Positions 29,401-36,558 of a stretch of 64,000 bases of DNA are shown here, piece after piece (the stretch's first letter is position 1; each line of letters begins with the position of its first letter). The position numbers were made by a program, and so were the translations under genes. The DNA comes from Aggregicoccus sp. 17bor-14 (GTDB lineage: Bacteria > Myxococcota > Myxococcia > Myxococcales > Myxococcaceae): NCBI RefSeq assembly GCF_009659535.1, contig NZ_VJZZ01000024.1, forward strand, positions 1 through 64,000, given 5' to 3'. Below the pieces are notes generated by a model. That model searched no databases and had not been told where the DNA came from. It saw nothing but the letters and a program-made list of their open reading frames with translations.

Positions 29401-29500
29401 GGACTCGCGCGCCGGGGCAGGCACCACCTTCACCGTGCGCCTGCCGCGCGAGCCGCCTACCGCCGCGCCGCGAACAGCTCCAGCCGCCGCGCCGCCGTGA
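26450..29500 (+). CDS. Multi-domain sensor kinase: RsbRD-like N domain, GAF, PAS, GAF, PAS, HisKA, HATPase
   Basis: 1016 residues, with no membrane helix. An N-terminal all-helical domain (about 10-145) contains THLALRLRQGFRQEEVTGEY, resembling RsbRD/RsbR-type stressosome sensor domains. It is followed by GAF (about 165-320), PAS (about 332-450), a second GAF (about 470-635) and a second PAS (about 640-760). The HisKA box GIVSHDLRNPL has phospho-His 781. The HATPase domain has NLVTNALQYS and GLGLYIVEHIV. It starts with a GTG overlapping the upstream kinase stop. No receiver is attached, so the receiver of the upstream hybrid kinase is a possible phosphate acceptor (inference). The 3' end overlaps the convergent GAF gene by 44 bases. 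Confidence 0.87.
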   Translation: MSGEPSARPPVADFLERHLDALCERYREQVGQAESARGLRPAELLDSLPEFLRVLARRSREGNTPELAEERRRLQETHLALRLRQGFRQEEVTGEYVTLGRLVAGLWEGLPPAQQPPTEDTARFFEALQEAMDAAVGLFTGYSVADRQREKRALRQLDALAPELLARTDSPAQLVSRIAPLLQVVCDALAQDGAELFLADEAGAQLIASVGVGLCRGAAPPPARQPLPMGRFLARVAGSEDPVALADAALAPPEETAGQQCSGLRSLLGLRLWPHGRLLGVVYVGSRHLRPYEPQARRYLETLVEYLSGILDRALLFQKLHEATRLHAQGETHWRQLVESMQSYATLCLLDPEGRVATWDAGAERLTGYGADQVLGQHLRLFYPEGARHDADAHLREAARSGRFSGEGWRVRAKEPSPFWAEMTLLARRDAGGALLGFTKITRDLTERQSAEAERARLLERERRRGAQLRELAEVAVALHAAEGVPAVLQLITDRARSVIGAHQSVTSLSARTGHEIRAISLSEQYRAWKDYSEPPDGSGIYALVLEQGRPLRLTQAELEAHPRFRHFGGREEAHPPLRGWLAVPLLDHAGQPFGLIQLSDREEGDFTPDDEAMLVQLAQLASVAVENAQLLRRLRESEDRLRLSLAAAELGTWDYDPLGGALSWDERTRALFGLPPDATVTRDTFFSVVHPEDRERTREQVRRALAGEGGGLYDAEYRVAEPPEGRERWVSAHGRAFFDAEGRPRRFLGTVRDVTEHKRWDEEAARRLQFEEQLIGIVSHDLRNPLNAILLSTGALLRRADLDAQAREGLLRTLGSAERMVRLIRDLLDFTQARLGGGLPLRRGPLDLHALAQQVVDEVRLAHPERVLQLAQEGEGHGVGDADRLAQVLTNLVTNALQYSPADAPVQVRTRGSAGGEGGPGELTLTVHNAGEPIDPSLLPRLFQPLERGPGAGRASGGARRSIGLGLYIVEHIVRAHGGRIEVDSRAGAGTTFTVRLPREPPTAAPRTAPAAAPP

Positions 29501-29960
29501 GCGCGAGCGCCTCGAGCGCGCGCCGCTCCGCCGCGCCCAGCTGCCGCGGCAGGGAGTCCACCACCGCGAGCGTGCCGGTGGGGCCGTCGTGCAGGCGCAC
29601 CGGGACGCCCGCGTAGGCGCGCACCCCGTGGCGCTCCGCGAGCGCGGTGGGCAGCCCGGCGTCCTCGCGCGCGTCGCGGACGTGCAGCGGCGCGCCGCTC
29701 ACGCCCACGCAGCGGCAGAAGGCATGGGCGCGCGCCGTGCGCTCGCCCGTGGCGTCGTCCGGCAGCACGCCGCGCGCCACCGAGGCCTGGGCCCCCTCGA
29801 GCACGAGGTTGAGCGTGGCCACGGGAAAGCCCGTCTGCTGCAGCGCCTGCTCCAGCAGCGACTCGAGCAGCGGCTCGAGCGCGGCGGCTCCCGGTCCCCG
29901 TCCCAGCGGGACGTGGGGAGGAAGGGGCAGCAGGCGGGCGATGGCAGGAGGAGGAGGCAT
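29457..29960 (-). CDS. GAF-domain protein
   Basis: 167 residues. A single GAF domain takes up most of the chain: AFCRCVGVSGAPLHVRDAREDAG, then YAGVPVRL, GTLAVVDSLPR, and a closing helix rich in Ala/Leu. This is the layout of small soluble GAF proteins of unknown ligand. FCRCV near the centre supplies two cysteines that could serve redox sensing. The ATG at 29960 has GGAGG close upstream; an earlier in-frame ATG at 30050 would add 30 unlikely residues. It overlaps the end of the convergent kinase gene and lies next to another kinase, so a signalling role is likely. Confidence 0.72.
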   Translation of the reverse strand: MPPPPAIARLLPLPPHVPLGRGPGAAALEPLLESLLEQALQQTGFPVATLNLVLEGAQASVARGVLPDDATGERTARAHAFCRCVGVSGAPLHVRDAREDAGLPTALAERHGVRAYAGVPVRLHDGPTGTLAVVDSLPRQLGAAERRALEALALTAARRLELFAARR

Positions 29961-30126
29961 GGCGGAGTTCCCTGTCCCTTTTTCTATACGCGCTCCGCGG
30001 CGCGCGGGATGCGGGGGTGCACCGCGGGACGAGAGGGCAAAGGGCCACATGCCCGCACCCGGGCGCAGTCCCCGTGTCGCCTCGCGGACGCCGCGCCCGC
30101 GCGCGTTGTCCCGCAGGGCAGGTGCG

Positions 30127-31635
30127 TCAGGACGCGGCGGGTGCGGCGGGACCCAGCGGCAGGCGCAGGGTGAAGGTGGACCCCTCGCCGGGCGCGCTGC
30201 GCAGCGAGATGCTGCCGCCGTGCGCGAGCGCGATGCGCCGCGCGACGGAGAGGCCCAGCCCCACGCCCGGGATGCTCTCGCGGCTCGCGCGCGCGCGGCG
30301 GAAGGGCTCGAAGATGCTCTCGTGCTCCGCCTCGGGGATGCCCACGCCCGCGTCCTGCACGTCCACGCGCGCCCACTGCGCGGCGCCGGCGCCCGGCTCG
30401 CCCTGGGGCTCCATCGACAGCCGCACCTGCACGCTGCCGCCCCCGGGGCTGTACTTGATGGCGTTGGAGAGCAGGTTGTTGAGCACCTGCGAGACGCGCG
30501 TCGCGTCGCAGCGCACGCGCAGGGGCCCCTCGGGCAGCACGAGCAGCAGCGCGTGGCGCTCCGAGACGTCGCGGTGCAGCTCCACCGCCTCCTGCACCAG
30601 CTCCGCCAGGTCGTGCTCGCGCACCTGCAGCGCGAGCTGCCCCGCCTCCACCCGCGTGGTGTCCAGCAGGTCCTCCACCATGCGGGCGAGGCGGTCCGCC
30701 TGCCTTCCGACGAGCGCGAACTTCTCGCGCACCTTGTCCTCCGGCGGCAGCGCGCGCTGCGGGCTCATCAGGTGGGCGGTGGCCTTGAGCGCGCTCAAGG
30801 GGTTGCGCAGGTCGTGCGCCACGCCGGCGAGGAAGCTCAGCTGCGCCTCGCGCTCGCGGGCGAGCCGCGCCGCGAGCACGTTGAAGGCGCTGGAGATCTC
30901 CCGCAGCTCGGCCGGGCCCGCCTCGGGCACGCTGCGCACCGGGCCGGTGGGGCTGAAGCCGTGCAGCGCGTGGCGGAAGTCCTCCAGCGGCCGCAGCAGC
31001 TGGCGGCGCGCGGCCCACAGCAGCGTGGCGAGCCCGCCCAGCAGCAGCAGGCCGCTGCCCACGCCCGCCGCGTTGGCCACCGAGCGCCAGCGCTGGGCCT
31101 CGGCGATGGCGCGCTGGGCATCGCGGAAGTTCTGCTCGCTCAGCGCCTCGGCCGCCGCCACCGCCCGGCTGAGGGCTGCCTGCGCGTCCGCCGCCGAGGC
31201 GGGCCCGGAGGCGCGCGCCAGGTACTCCTGCACGCTGCTGCGCAGCGCCTCCACCGCCGCCGCCTTCTGGGGCGGGGTGCGCTCGCGCGGGAGCCGGTCG
31301 AGCCAGCCGTGCAGGCCGTCCGCCGCGCGCTGCACGGCCGCCACGCGCTCGGGCGCGGCGGTGGCCTCCAGCAGCTCGCGCTCGCGGTCGTGCAGCAGCA
31401 GCGCCACCTCCACCTCCTCGGCGGCGCCCAGCTCCTGCAGCGTGCGCGTGAGCTCGTCGCTCGTGCGGCTGAGCTGGCGGGTGATGAGCAGGGGGGCCAC
31501 GGACACGGCCAGCGCGAGCGCGAGCAGGCCCACCGTGGCCAGCACCATCAGCCTGCGCAGGCTCAACGCTCCGCCCTCTGCTCCACCCGCCACCAAAGGC
31601 CTCCTCGCCCTGCGTGCTCCGTCCCTGCCCCGCAT
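30127..31635 (-). CDS. Membrane sensor histidine kinase with four-helix (CHASE3-like) sensor and HAMP
   Basis: 502 residues. Two membrane helices (about 29-52 and 184-208) flank a periplasmic helical sensor of about 130 residues with heptad-like Ala/Glu/Leu pattern, similar to CHASE3 or four-helix-bundle sensors. HAMP (about 208-265) leads into the HisKA box FLAGVAHDLRNPLSALK with phospho-His 274. The HATPase domain carries NLLSNAIKYSPGG, DAGVGI and GLGLSVARRI. No response regulator is adjacent. The ligand is unknown. It is followed upstream by a 129-base gap before the AI-2E-family gene, which ends in the same direction. Confidence 0.87.
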   Translation of the reverse strand: MRGRDGARRARRPLVAGGAEGGALSLRRLMVLATVGLLALALAVSVAPLLITRQLSRTSDELTRTLQELGAAEEVEVALLLHDRERELLEATAAPERVAAVQRAADGLHGWLDRLPRERTPPQKAAAVEALRSSVQEYLARASGPASAADAQAALSRAVAAAEALSEQNFRDAQRAIAEAQRWRSVANAAGVGSGLLLLGGLATLLWAARRQLLRPLEDFRHALHGFSPTGPVRSVPEAGPAELREISSAFNVLAARLAREREAQLSFLAGVAHDLRNPLSALKATAHLMSPQRALPPEDKVREKFALVGRQADRLARMVEDLLDTTRVEAGQLALQVREHDLAELVQEAVELHRDVSERHALLLVLPEGPLRVRCDATRVSQVLNNLLSNAIKYSPGGGSVQVRLSMEPQGEPGAGAAQWARVDVQDAGVGIPEAEHESIFEPFRRARASRESIPGVGLGLSVARRIALAHGGSISLRSAPGEGSTFTLRLPLGPAAPAAS

Positions 31636-31764
31636 CGCGCGGCAGCCTACGCCCGCGCGGCGCGGCGCGGGGTCGCGAAGCGACGCCCCCGCGCCCCGGG
31701 CGCCCGGCCGCGGCGCCGCCGGCGTCCGGTGTGCAACGCCCGCCGCCCGGGGGAGGGCGGCGCC

Positions 31765-32949
31765 TCAGTGGGGCCCGTGCTCCGCGCCCGCGGCCGGCAA
31801 TGCCGCGCCGGGCGGGCGGGCGCCGGCGTCGCGCACGCCGGCCACCTCCGGCGGCCCGGTCGCCTCGCGCTCGCGCGCCGCCGCCTCCAGCCGCCCCTGC
31901 ACGCCCGCCTGGCGCCAGCGCGCCTCGCGCCGGGCGAGCGCGTCCTGCAGGAGCACCTGCACCGCGCCCGCCACCGGCAGGGCGAGCAGCGTGCCCAGCA
32001 CGCCCGCGAGCGCCGTGCCCACCAGCATCACCAGCGCCGTGACGAGCGGGTTCATGTGCAGCGTGTGGCGCTGCACCAGCGGCTGCAGCAGGTGGTTCTC
32101 CACCTGCTGGTAGCCCAGGAAGACCCCTGCGCTGATGAGGCCCGCGTGCGTGCCGGCGGTGGCGAAGGTGGTGCCCACCACGAGGATGCCGCCCAGCAGG
32201 CTGCCCACGAAGGGCACGATGCTCAGCAGCACCATGGAGAGGCCCAGCGGCAGGTAGTAGGGCACGCCCAGCAGCAGCAGCGCCACGGTGGTCACCGCGC
32301 CCGCCACCATCGCCACCACGCAGGTGCCCGCCACGTAGCCGCCCACCGCGTGGCGCATGCGCCCGAGCAGCGCGCGGGTGTGCGCGCGCCGCTGCGGGGG
32401 CACCCACGCGAGCGCGCGCCCGTAGAGCGCCGGGCCGAAGAGCAGCATGAAGAGCGTGAGCACGACCACGCTCACCAGCGCCGCGAGCCCCTCGAGCGCG
32501 CCGGTGGCGAGCCCCACCGCGCGCCCCGCCGCCCGCGGCGCCCGGCTGCGCAGCTCCGCCTGCGCCCGCTCCAGCAGGTGGAAGTGCTCCTCGCCCCACT
32601 GCACCGCGCGCGTGTGCCGCAGGCGCTCGAGCAGCTCGGGCCCCGCCGCGACCAGCTGCTGCCCCTGGTCCACCAGCATCGGCACCAGGGTGAAGAGCGT
32701 GGCGGCCACCAGCCCCAGCGCCGCGAGCAGCACGAGCGCCACCGCGAGCCCGCGCGGCACTCGGTGCCGCTCGAGCCACGCCACCGCCGGGTGCGCCGCG
32801 AGCGCGAGGAAGAGCGCGACGAGCGCCCACCCGAGCACCGTGCGCGCCGCGTGCAGCGTGAGCACCAGCGCCGCGAGCGCGAGCAGGTTCAGCCCCACCG
32901 TCCACACCGTGCGCGGCGTCACCTGGGAGCGGGGCGGGGCAGGAGCCAT
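31765..32949 (-). CDS. AI-2E-family (PerM-like) membrane transporter
   Basis: 394 residues with about eight membrane helices. Family marks include LFTLVPMLVDQGQQL after helix 2-3, the GYVAGT segment, and the repeat of helices in YYLPLGLSMVLLSIVPFVGSLLGGILV and the C-terminal VTALVMLVGTALAGVLGTLLALPVAG. The name derives from E. coli TqsA/YdgG. Most members are not proven AI-2 exporters, and some exchange sodium and protons. A polar tail of about 60 residues ends in low complexity. A second family member lies at 62416-63465. Confidence 0.85.
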   Translation of the reverse strand: MAPAPPRSQVTPRTVWTVGLNLLALAALVLTLHAARTVLGWALVALFLALAAHPAVAWLERHRVPRGLAVALVLLAALGLVAATLFTLVPMLVDQGQQLVAAGPELLERLRHTRAVQWGEEHFHLLERAQAELRSRAPRAAGRAVGLATGALEGLAALVSVVVLTLFMLLFGPALYGRALAWVPPQRRAHTRALLGRMRHAVGGYVAGTCVVAMVAGAVTTVALLLLGVPYYLPLGLSMVLLSIVPFVGSLLGGILVVGTTFATAGTHAGLISAGVFLGYQQVENHLLQPLVQRHTLHMNPLVTALVMLVGTALAGVLGTLLALPVAGAVQVLLQDALARREARWRQAGVQGRLEAAAREREATGPPEVAGVRDAGARPPGAALPAAGAEHGPH

Positions 32950-32996
32950 GCCCTACGCTGGGCACCCGCCGCGCGCGCCGCAAGGCACGGCGCCCG

Positions 32997-33251
32997 CTAC
33001 TCCTCGAGCATCAGCTCGTTCTGCTCGAGGTGCGCCCCCATCACCGGCCACACCCAGAAGGCGGCCTGGGCGCGCGCGGCCTGCTCCTGCTGCGAGGCGG
33101 GCGGCGTCGGTGCAGGAGCCGGAGCGGGCTTCGGCGCGACCCTCGCGGGCGCGGGCCTCGCATGGGCCCCGGCCTGCGCGGGCGAGAGCACGGCCACCCC
33201 GAGCCCCAGCGCGAAGGCGGAGACCAGCCCCACGCCCCAGCGCCGCTGCAT
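32997..33251 (-). CDS. Small secreted Ala/Pro-rich protein
   Basis: 84 residues, no family recognised. A signal peptide (VGLVSAFALGLGVAVLSPAQAGA) is followed by a Pro/Ala/Lys-rich linker (about 30-55). A short C-terminal segment ends FWVWPVMGAHLEQNELMLEE, which looks structured and conserved-like. The ATG at 33251 starts the signal peptide properly; 33281 is an alternative. It lies between a transporter and a CLC gene in the same direction. No function can be assigned. Confidence 0.5.
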   Translation of the reverse strand: MQRRWGVGLVSAFALGLGVAVLSPAQAGAHARPAPARVAPKPAPAPAPTPPASQQEQAARAQAAFWVWPVMGAHLEQNELMLEE

Positions 33252-33329
33252 CACCGGGTCCTGTGCTCGCCTTCGCCGCATCGCCGCTCCTCGCCGTTCC
33301 TGTCGTTGGGGGTCAAATAATGAGATGCC

Positions 33330-35120
33330 CTAGTAGCGGCCCCGTTTCAACACGTCGCTCTTGGAGACGGTGCCCACCAGCCGCCGCTGCGCATCCACCA
33401 CGGGCAGGTACTCGAGCGCCGTCTCGCTGAAGCGGGCCGCCACCTCGGCGAGCGAGAGCTCGGGGGTGATGGGCACGATGCCGGTGTCCATCACGTCCGC
33501 CGCCACCGTCATCTCCAGCAGCGAGTGGTCCGGGAGGTGTCCCTTGAGCCGCTCGAGCACCACCACCCCGAGCAGCCGCCCGTGCGGGTCCACGACGTAG
33601 AGGTCTCCGCCCGCCTGCTGCTCGAGCAGCCGGACGACCAGCTCCTGGAAGGGGGTGGAGGGGGAGACCGTCTGCGGCTCGGGCACCACGATGGCGCGCA
33701 CGCCCTCCGCGCGCAGCCAGGTGGGGGTGATGGCGGGCGGCAAGGGCACCTTGCGCCGCCGCAGCACCGCCGTGTAGAGGCTCTCCGGCTCGAGCCGCCG
33801 GCTCACCGCCGCCGCGAGGACCGCGGAGAGCATGAGCGGGAGGATGAGGCCGTAGTCGCCGGTGAGCTCGAAGATGATGAGCACCGCGCTCACGCTCGCG
33901 TGCGTCGTGCCCGCGAGCACCGCGCCCATGCCCAGCAGCGCGTAGGCGCCCGTGGGCGCGCCGCCCGGCGCCACCAGCCCCGCCAGGTGCCCGAAGGCCC
34001 CGCCCAGCAAGGCCCCGTAGAAGAGCGACGGGGTGAAGAGCCCGCCCGGCACGCCTGCGCCCGCGGCCACCGAGGTCACCAGCAGCTTCGCCAGCGGCAG
34101 CAGCAGCAGCAGCGCGAGCGACACCTGGCCCAGCAGCGCCGCGTTCACCACGTCGTAGCCGTTGCCCAGCAGCTGCGGCGCGACCAGTGCGCTCGCGCCC
34201 ACGCCCGCCATCGCCACCAGCGGCAGGTAGGGCGCGACGATGCGCGGCGCGTCCTCGAGCATCACGCTGAGCGCGTTGATGCCGCGCACGTAGAGGGCGC
34301 TCGCCACGCCCAGCAGCGCGCCCAGCAGCAGCGCCAGCACCAGCTCGCGCGGGTGGGTGAGCTGGTAGTGGGGGATGACGTAGCTGGGGTGGTCCGCGAT
34401 GAGCGTGCGGCTCACCAGCGTGGCCACCACGCACGCCACCACGATGGGGCCGAAGAGCTCGAGCGCGAAGGAGCCCAGCAGCACCTCCAGCCCGAAGAGG
34501 GCGGAGCCGATGGGTGCGTTGTAGGCCGCCGCCATCCCGGCCGCGGCGCCGCAGGCCACCAGCAGCCGCGTCTGGTCCGCGGGCGTCTTCCAGCCGCGCG
34601 CGAGCGCCGAGCCGCTCGCGGCCCCCGTGGACAAGAGCGCGCCCTCGCGGCCGAGCGGCGCGCCGCAGGCCACCGCGAGGATGGACACCGTGCCGCGCAG
34701 GAGCGCGCGCGGCAGCGGCATGCGCCCGCTCTTCACCCAGATGCTCTCGATGATGCCGGCCGTGCCGTGGCCACGCAGCGGCTGGCCCACCAGGAGGCTG
34801 GTGAGGGTGACGAGCGCGCCGCCCAGCAGCGGCACCGCCACGCGCCGCCAGTGGGGCGCCGCGTACACGCCCGGCAGGAAGCCCTCGCCCGAGTGGCGCC
34901 AGAGCAGGTGCTGGGCAAAGCGCAGCACCTCGATGAGCAGCGCCGCGCCCGCGCCCGAGATGAGCCCCACCAGCACCACCAGCACCCAGAAGCGCTTGGC
35001 CACGCCGGGCAGGTCGCGCAGGAAGTCCCCCACCGAGTGGTGGAAGCGGCGCGGCGGCGTGAAGCCGGGCGCGCGCGCGGGCGTCGAGACCGGAGGCTCG
35101 GGCAGGGGGACTTCGCTCAC
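33330..35120 (-). CDS. CLC-family chloride protein with C-terminal CBS pair
   Basis: 596 residues. The CLC core (about 40-430) shows GAPLGREGALLSTG with the gating Glu, and PGGLFTPSLFYGA, which contributes to the anion site. Where antiporters have an EE pair after helix H, this protein has FGLEVLLG. The internal proton-relay Glu (E203 of CLC-ec1) is therefore Val, as in channel-type CLCs. The first anion motif GSGIP is altered to GHGTA. Two CBS domains (about 455-590) follow, probably binding adenine nucleotides. This suggests passive chloride conduction rather than H+/Cl- exchange, by family comparison. The start at 35120 faces a divergent small membrane-protein gene. Confidence 0.87.
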   Translation of the reverse strand: MSEVPLPEPPVSTPARAPGFTPPRRFHHSVGDFLRDLPGVAKRFWVLVVLVGLISGAGAALLIEVLRFAQHLLWRHSGEGFLPGVYAAPHWRRVAVPLLGGALVTLTSLLVGQPLRGHGTAGIIESIWVKSGRMPLPRALLRGTVSILAVACGAPLGREGALLSTGAASGSALARGWKTPADQTRLLVACGAAAGMAAAYNAPIGSALFGLEVLLGSFALELFGPIVVACVVATLVSRTLIADHPSYVIPHYQLTHPRELVLALLLGALLGVASALYVRGINALSVMLEDAPRIVAPYLPLVAMAGVGASALVAPQLLGNGYDVVNAALLGQVSLALLLLLPLAKLLVTSVAAGAGVPGGLFTPSLFYGALLGGAFGHLAGLVAPGGAPTGAYALLGMGAVLAGTTHASVSAVLIIFELTGDYGLILPLMLSAVLAAAVSRRLEPESLYTAVLRRRKVPLPPAITPTWLRAEGVRAIVVPEPQTVSPSTPFQELVVRLLEQQAGGDLYVVDPHGRLLGVVVLERLKGHLPDHSLLEMTVAADVMDTGIVPITPELSLAEVAARFSETALEYLPVVDAQRRLVGTVSKSDVLKRGRY

Positions 35121-35254
35121 AGCCTCTCAAGGTGGGGAGCGGCAATTTCATTCGCCTCGCCGCGCCTGTACGCCCGCTCCCCGTGCGAGCCCAGCGGAGG
35201 CGTTGCGGGCCGCCCTCCCGCTCTCGACCTTGAGGGAAGAGGGAGGGTTCACCA

Positions 35255-35425
35255 ATGAAGCCCATCATCTCGTTCGCCATCGCGCTCGCCGTCGTCTGGT
35301 TCGTGTGTGTCGCCGTCCTCAAGGTGGCGGGGCTCGCCATCCACCTGGTGCTGCTCGCCGCGGCGCTGCTGCTCATCACCGGCATCGTGCGGGGCGCCAT
35401 GTCCCGCGGCCGCGCCAGCGTCTGA
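35255..35425 (+). CDS. Small lmo0937/DUF5670-like membrane protein
   Basis: 56 residues with two membrane helices (ISFAIALAVVWFVCVAVL; AIHLVLLAAALLLITGIV) and a short basic tail. Size and layout match the lmo0937/DUF5670 family of tiny membrane proteins, often found among stress-induced genes, although the name is tentative. A strong AGGGAGGG ribosome site lies 9 bases before the ATG. It diverges from the CLC gene and precedes the helical repeat protein by about 100 bases. Confidence 0.65.
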   Translation: MKPIISFAIALAVVWFVCVAVLKVAGLAIHLVLLAAALLLITGIVRGAMSRGRASV

Positions 35426-35523
35426 GCCGGCGCGCGCGCACCGCGTCATGCGCTGCGCGACACGTTGCGAGCGCCCGCGGCGGTCCCCACCGTGAGGGGT
35501 GCGCCTACTCCGGGGAGACCTCC

Positions 35524-36432
35524 ATGGCAGATGCGCGGCGCTCGCGCCCCACCGAGATGATCCGCAGCCTCGCCCTGTCCATCGGGGACCTCGCCACGCA
35601 GGGGGCCACGAGCGGGGTGGTGCACGGCCTGCGCAGCGCGATGCCCGAGCTGGACGGGCAGGTGCGCCAGCTGCTGCAGGACACGATCGTCGCGCTGGGC
35701 CGCATCGCGCACGAGGCCGCCGAGGCCGAGTCCGCGGCGCCGAAGGAGACCGCGCACGCGCTCGCCGCGGCGGCCGCGCGCGGCGCGCTCGAGGAGCTGG
35801 AGCGCGAGTGGAACGACGGCGGCATGCCGCTGCACGCCTTTGCCGGGCGCATCAATGGGCTGCTGGACCGGCTGGACCAGTACCTCGGCTCGCGCCACCG
35901 CGCCTTCCAGAGCCCGGACGAGTTCTCGCGGGGCGTGGTGGCCGGCGCCGCGCAGCAGCTGCGCGAGGAGCTGCCCGCGTTCGCGGACTCGCTGCGCGCC
36001 ATCACTCCGGTGAGCGCGGAGGTGGCGGAGCAGATCGGCCGCGGCATCGTCTCGGGCGTGCAGGCGCAGCTGCGCGAGGACCCGCAGGCCTTCGCCGGCC
36101 TCATCGACCGAATGCTCGATGGCACCATCGAGCGCGCGGGGCGCGAGCTCGCGCGCGGACTCGCCGCGGGCCTGCGCGAGGAGCTGAAGAGCTCGCCGCA
36201 GGCCGCCGAGCACCTCGTCGCGCGGCTCGAGGAGCTGGCCGAGCGCAGCGCCGCGGCGGCCGTGCGCGGCGTGCGCAGCGGCCTGCCGGATGCGGCCTCG
36301 GTGCGCACGACGACGGCCGCCCTCACCCGCGGCATCTTCGACTCGCTGCGCCGCCCGCTCGCCGCCGTCGCCGGGGCCACCGGGCTGCTGCTCACGGTGG
36401 GGCTCTTCACCCTGCGCCCGCGCCGCGCGTAG
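35524..36432 (+). CDS. Helical repeat protein with C-terminal membrane anchor (unrecognised)
   Basis: 302 residues, no known family. It is almost entirely helical and rich in Ala, Arg, Glu and Leu. A unit starting RG-x3-4-G and continuing with an LRE(E/D)-type helix recurs at residues 136, 173, 211 and 248, a spacing of about 37 residues. Earlier diverged units are suggested at about 30 and 86. A single hydrophobic helix (PLAAVAGATGLLLTVGLFTL, about 278-297) followed by RPRRA ends the protein, giving a tail-anchored membrane protein facing the cytoplasm. The start has GGGGAGACC upstream. Its neighbours are a tiny membrane protein and an M48 protease, suggesting an envelope or stress role. Confidence 0.7.
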   Translation: MADARRSRPTEMIRSLALSIGDLATQGATSGVVHGLRSAMPELDGQVRQLLQDTIVALGRIAHEAAEAESAAPKETAHALAAAAARGALEELEREWNDGGMPLHAFAGRINGLLDRLDQYLGSRHRAFQSPDEFSRGVVAGAAQQLREELPAFADSLRAITPVSAEVAEQIGRGIVSGVQAQLREDPQAFAGLIDRMLDGTIERAGRELARGLAAGLREELKSSPQAAEHLVARLEELAERSAAAAVRGVRSGLPDAASVRTTTAALTRGIFDSLRRPLAAVAGATGLLLTVGLFTLRPRRA

Positions 36433-36558
36433 CCGGGCCTTCTGCCCAGTAGCCGACCCGGCAGACGCGCGCCCGCTCGTGCCGGGCTGCCCTGCGCCCA
36501 CGGCCGTGCTGACCTTTACCGCCTGTGCGGGCCGGCGAGCGGCCTGCGGGAGGGCACG

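Noticed and set aside
31765-32949. Quorum-sensing (AI-2) function for the two AI-2E-family proteins
   Set aside because: The family name is historical. No luxS or AI-2 receptor is in the window, and most members have other or unknown substrates.
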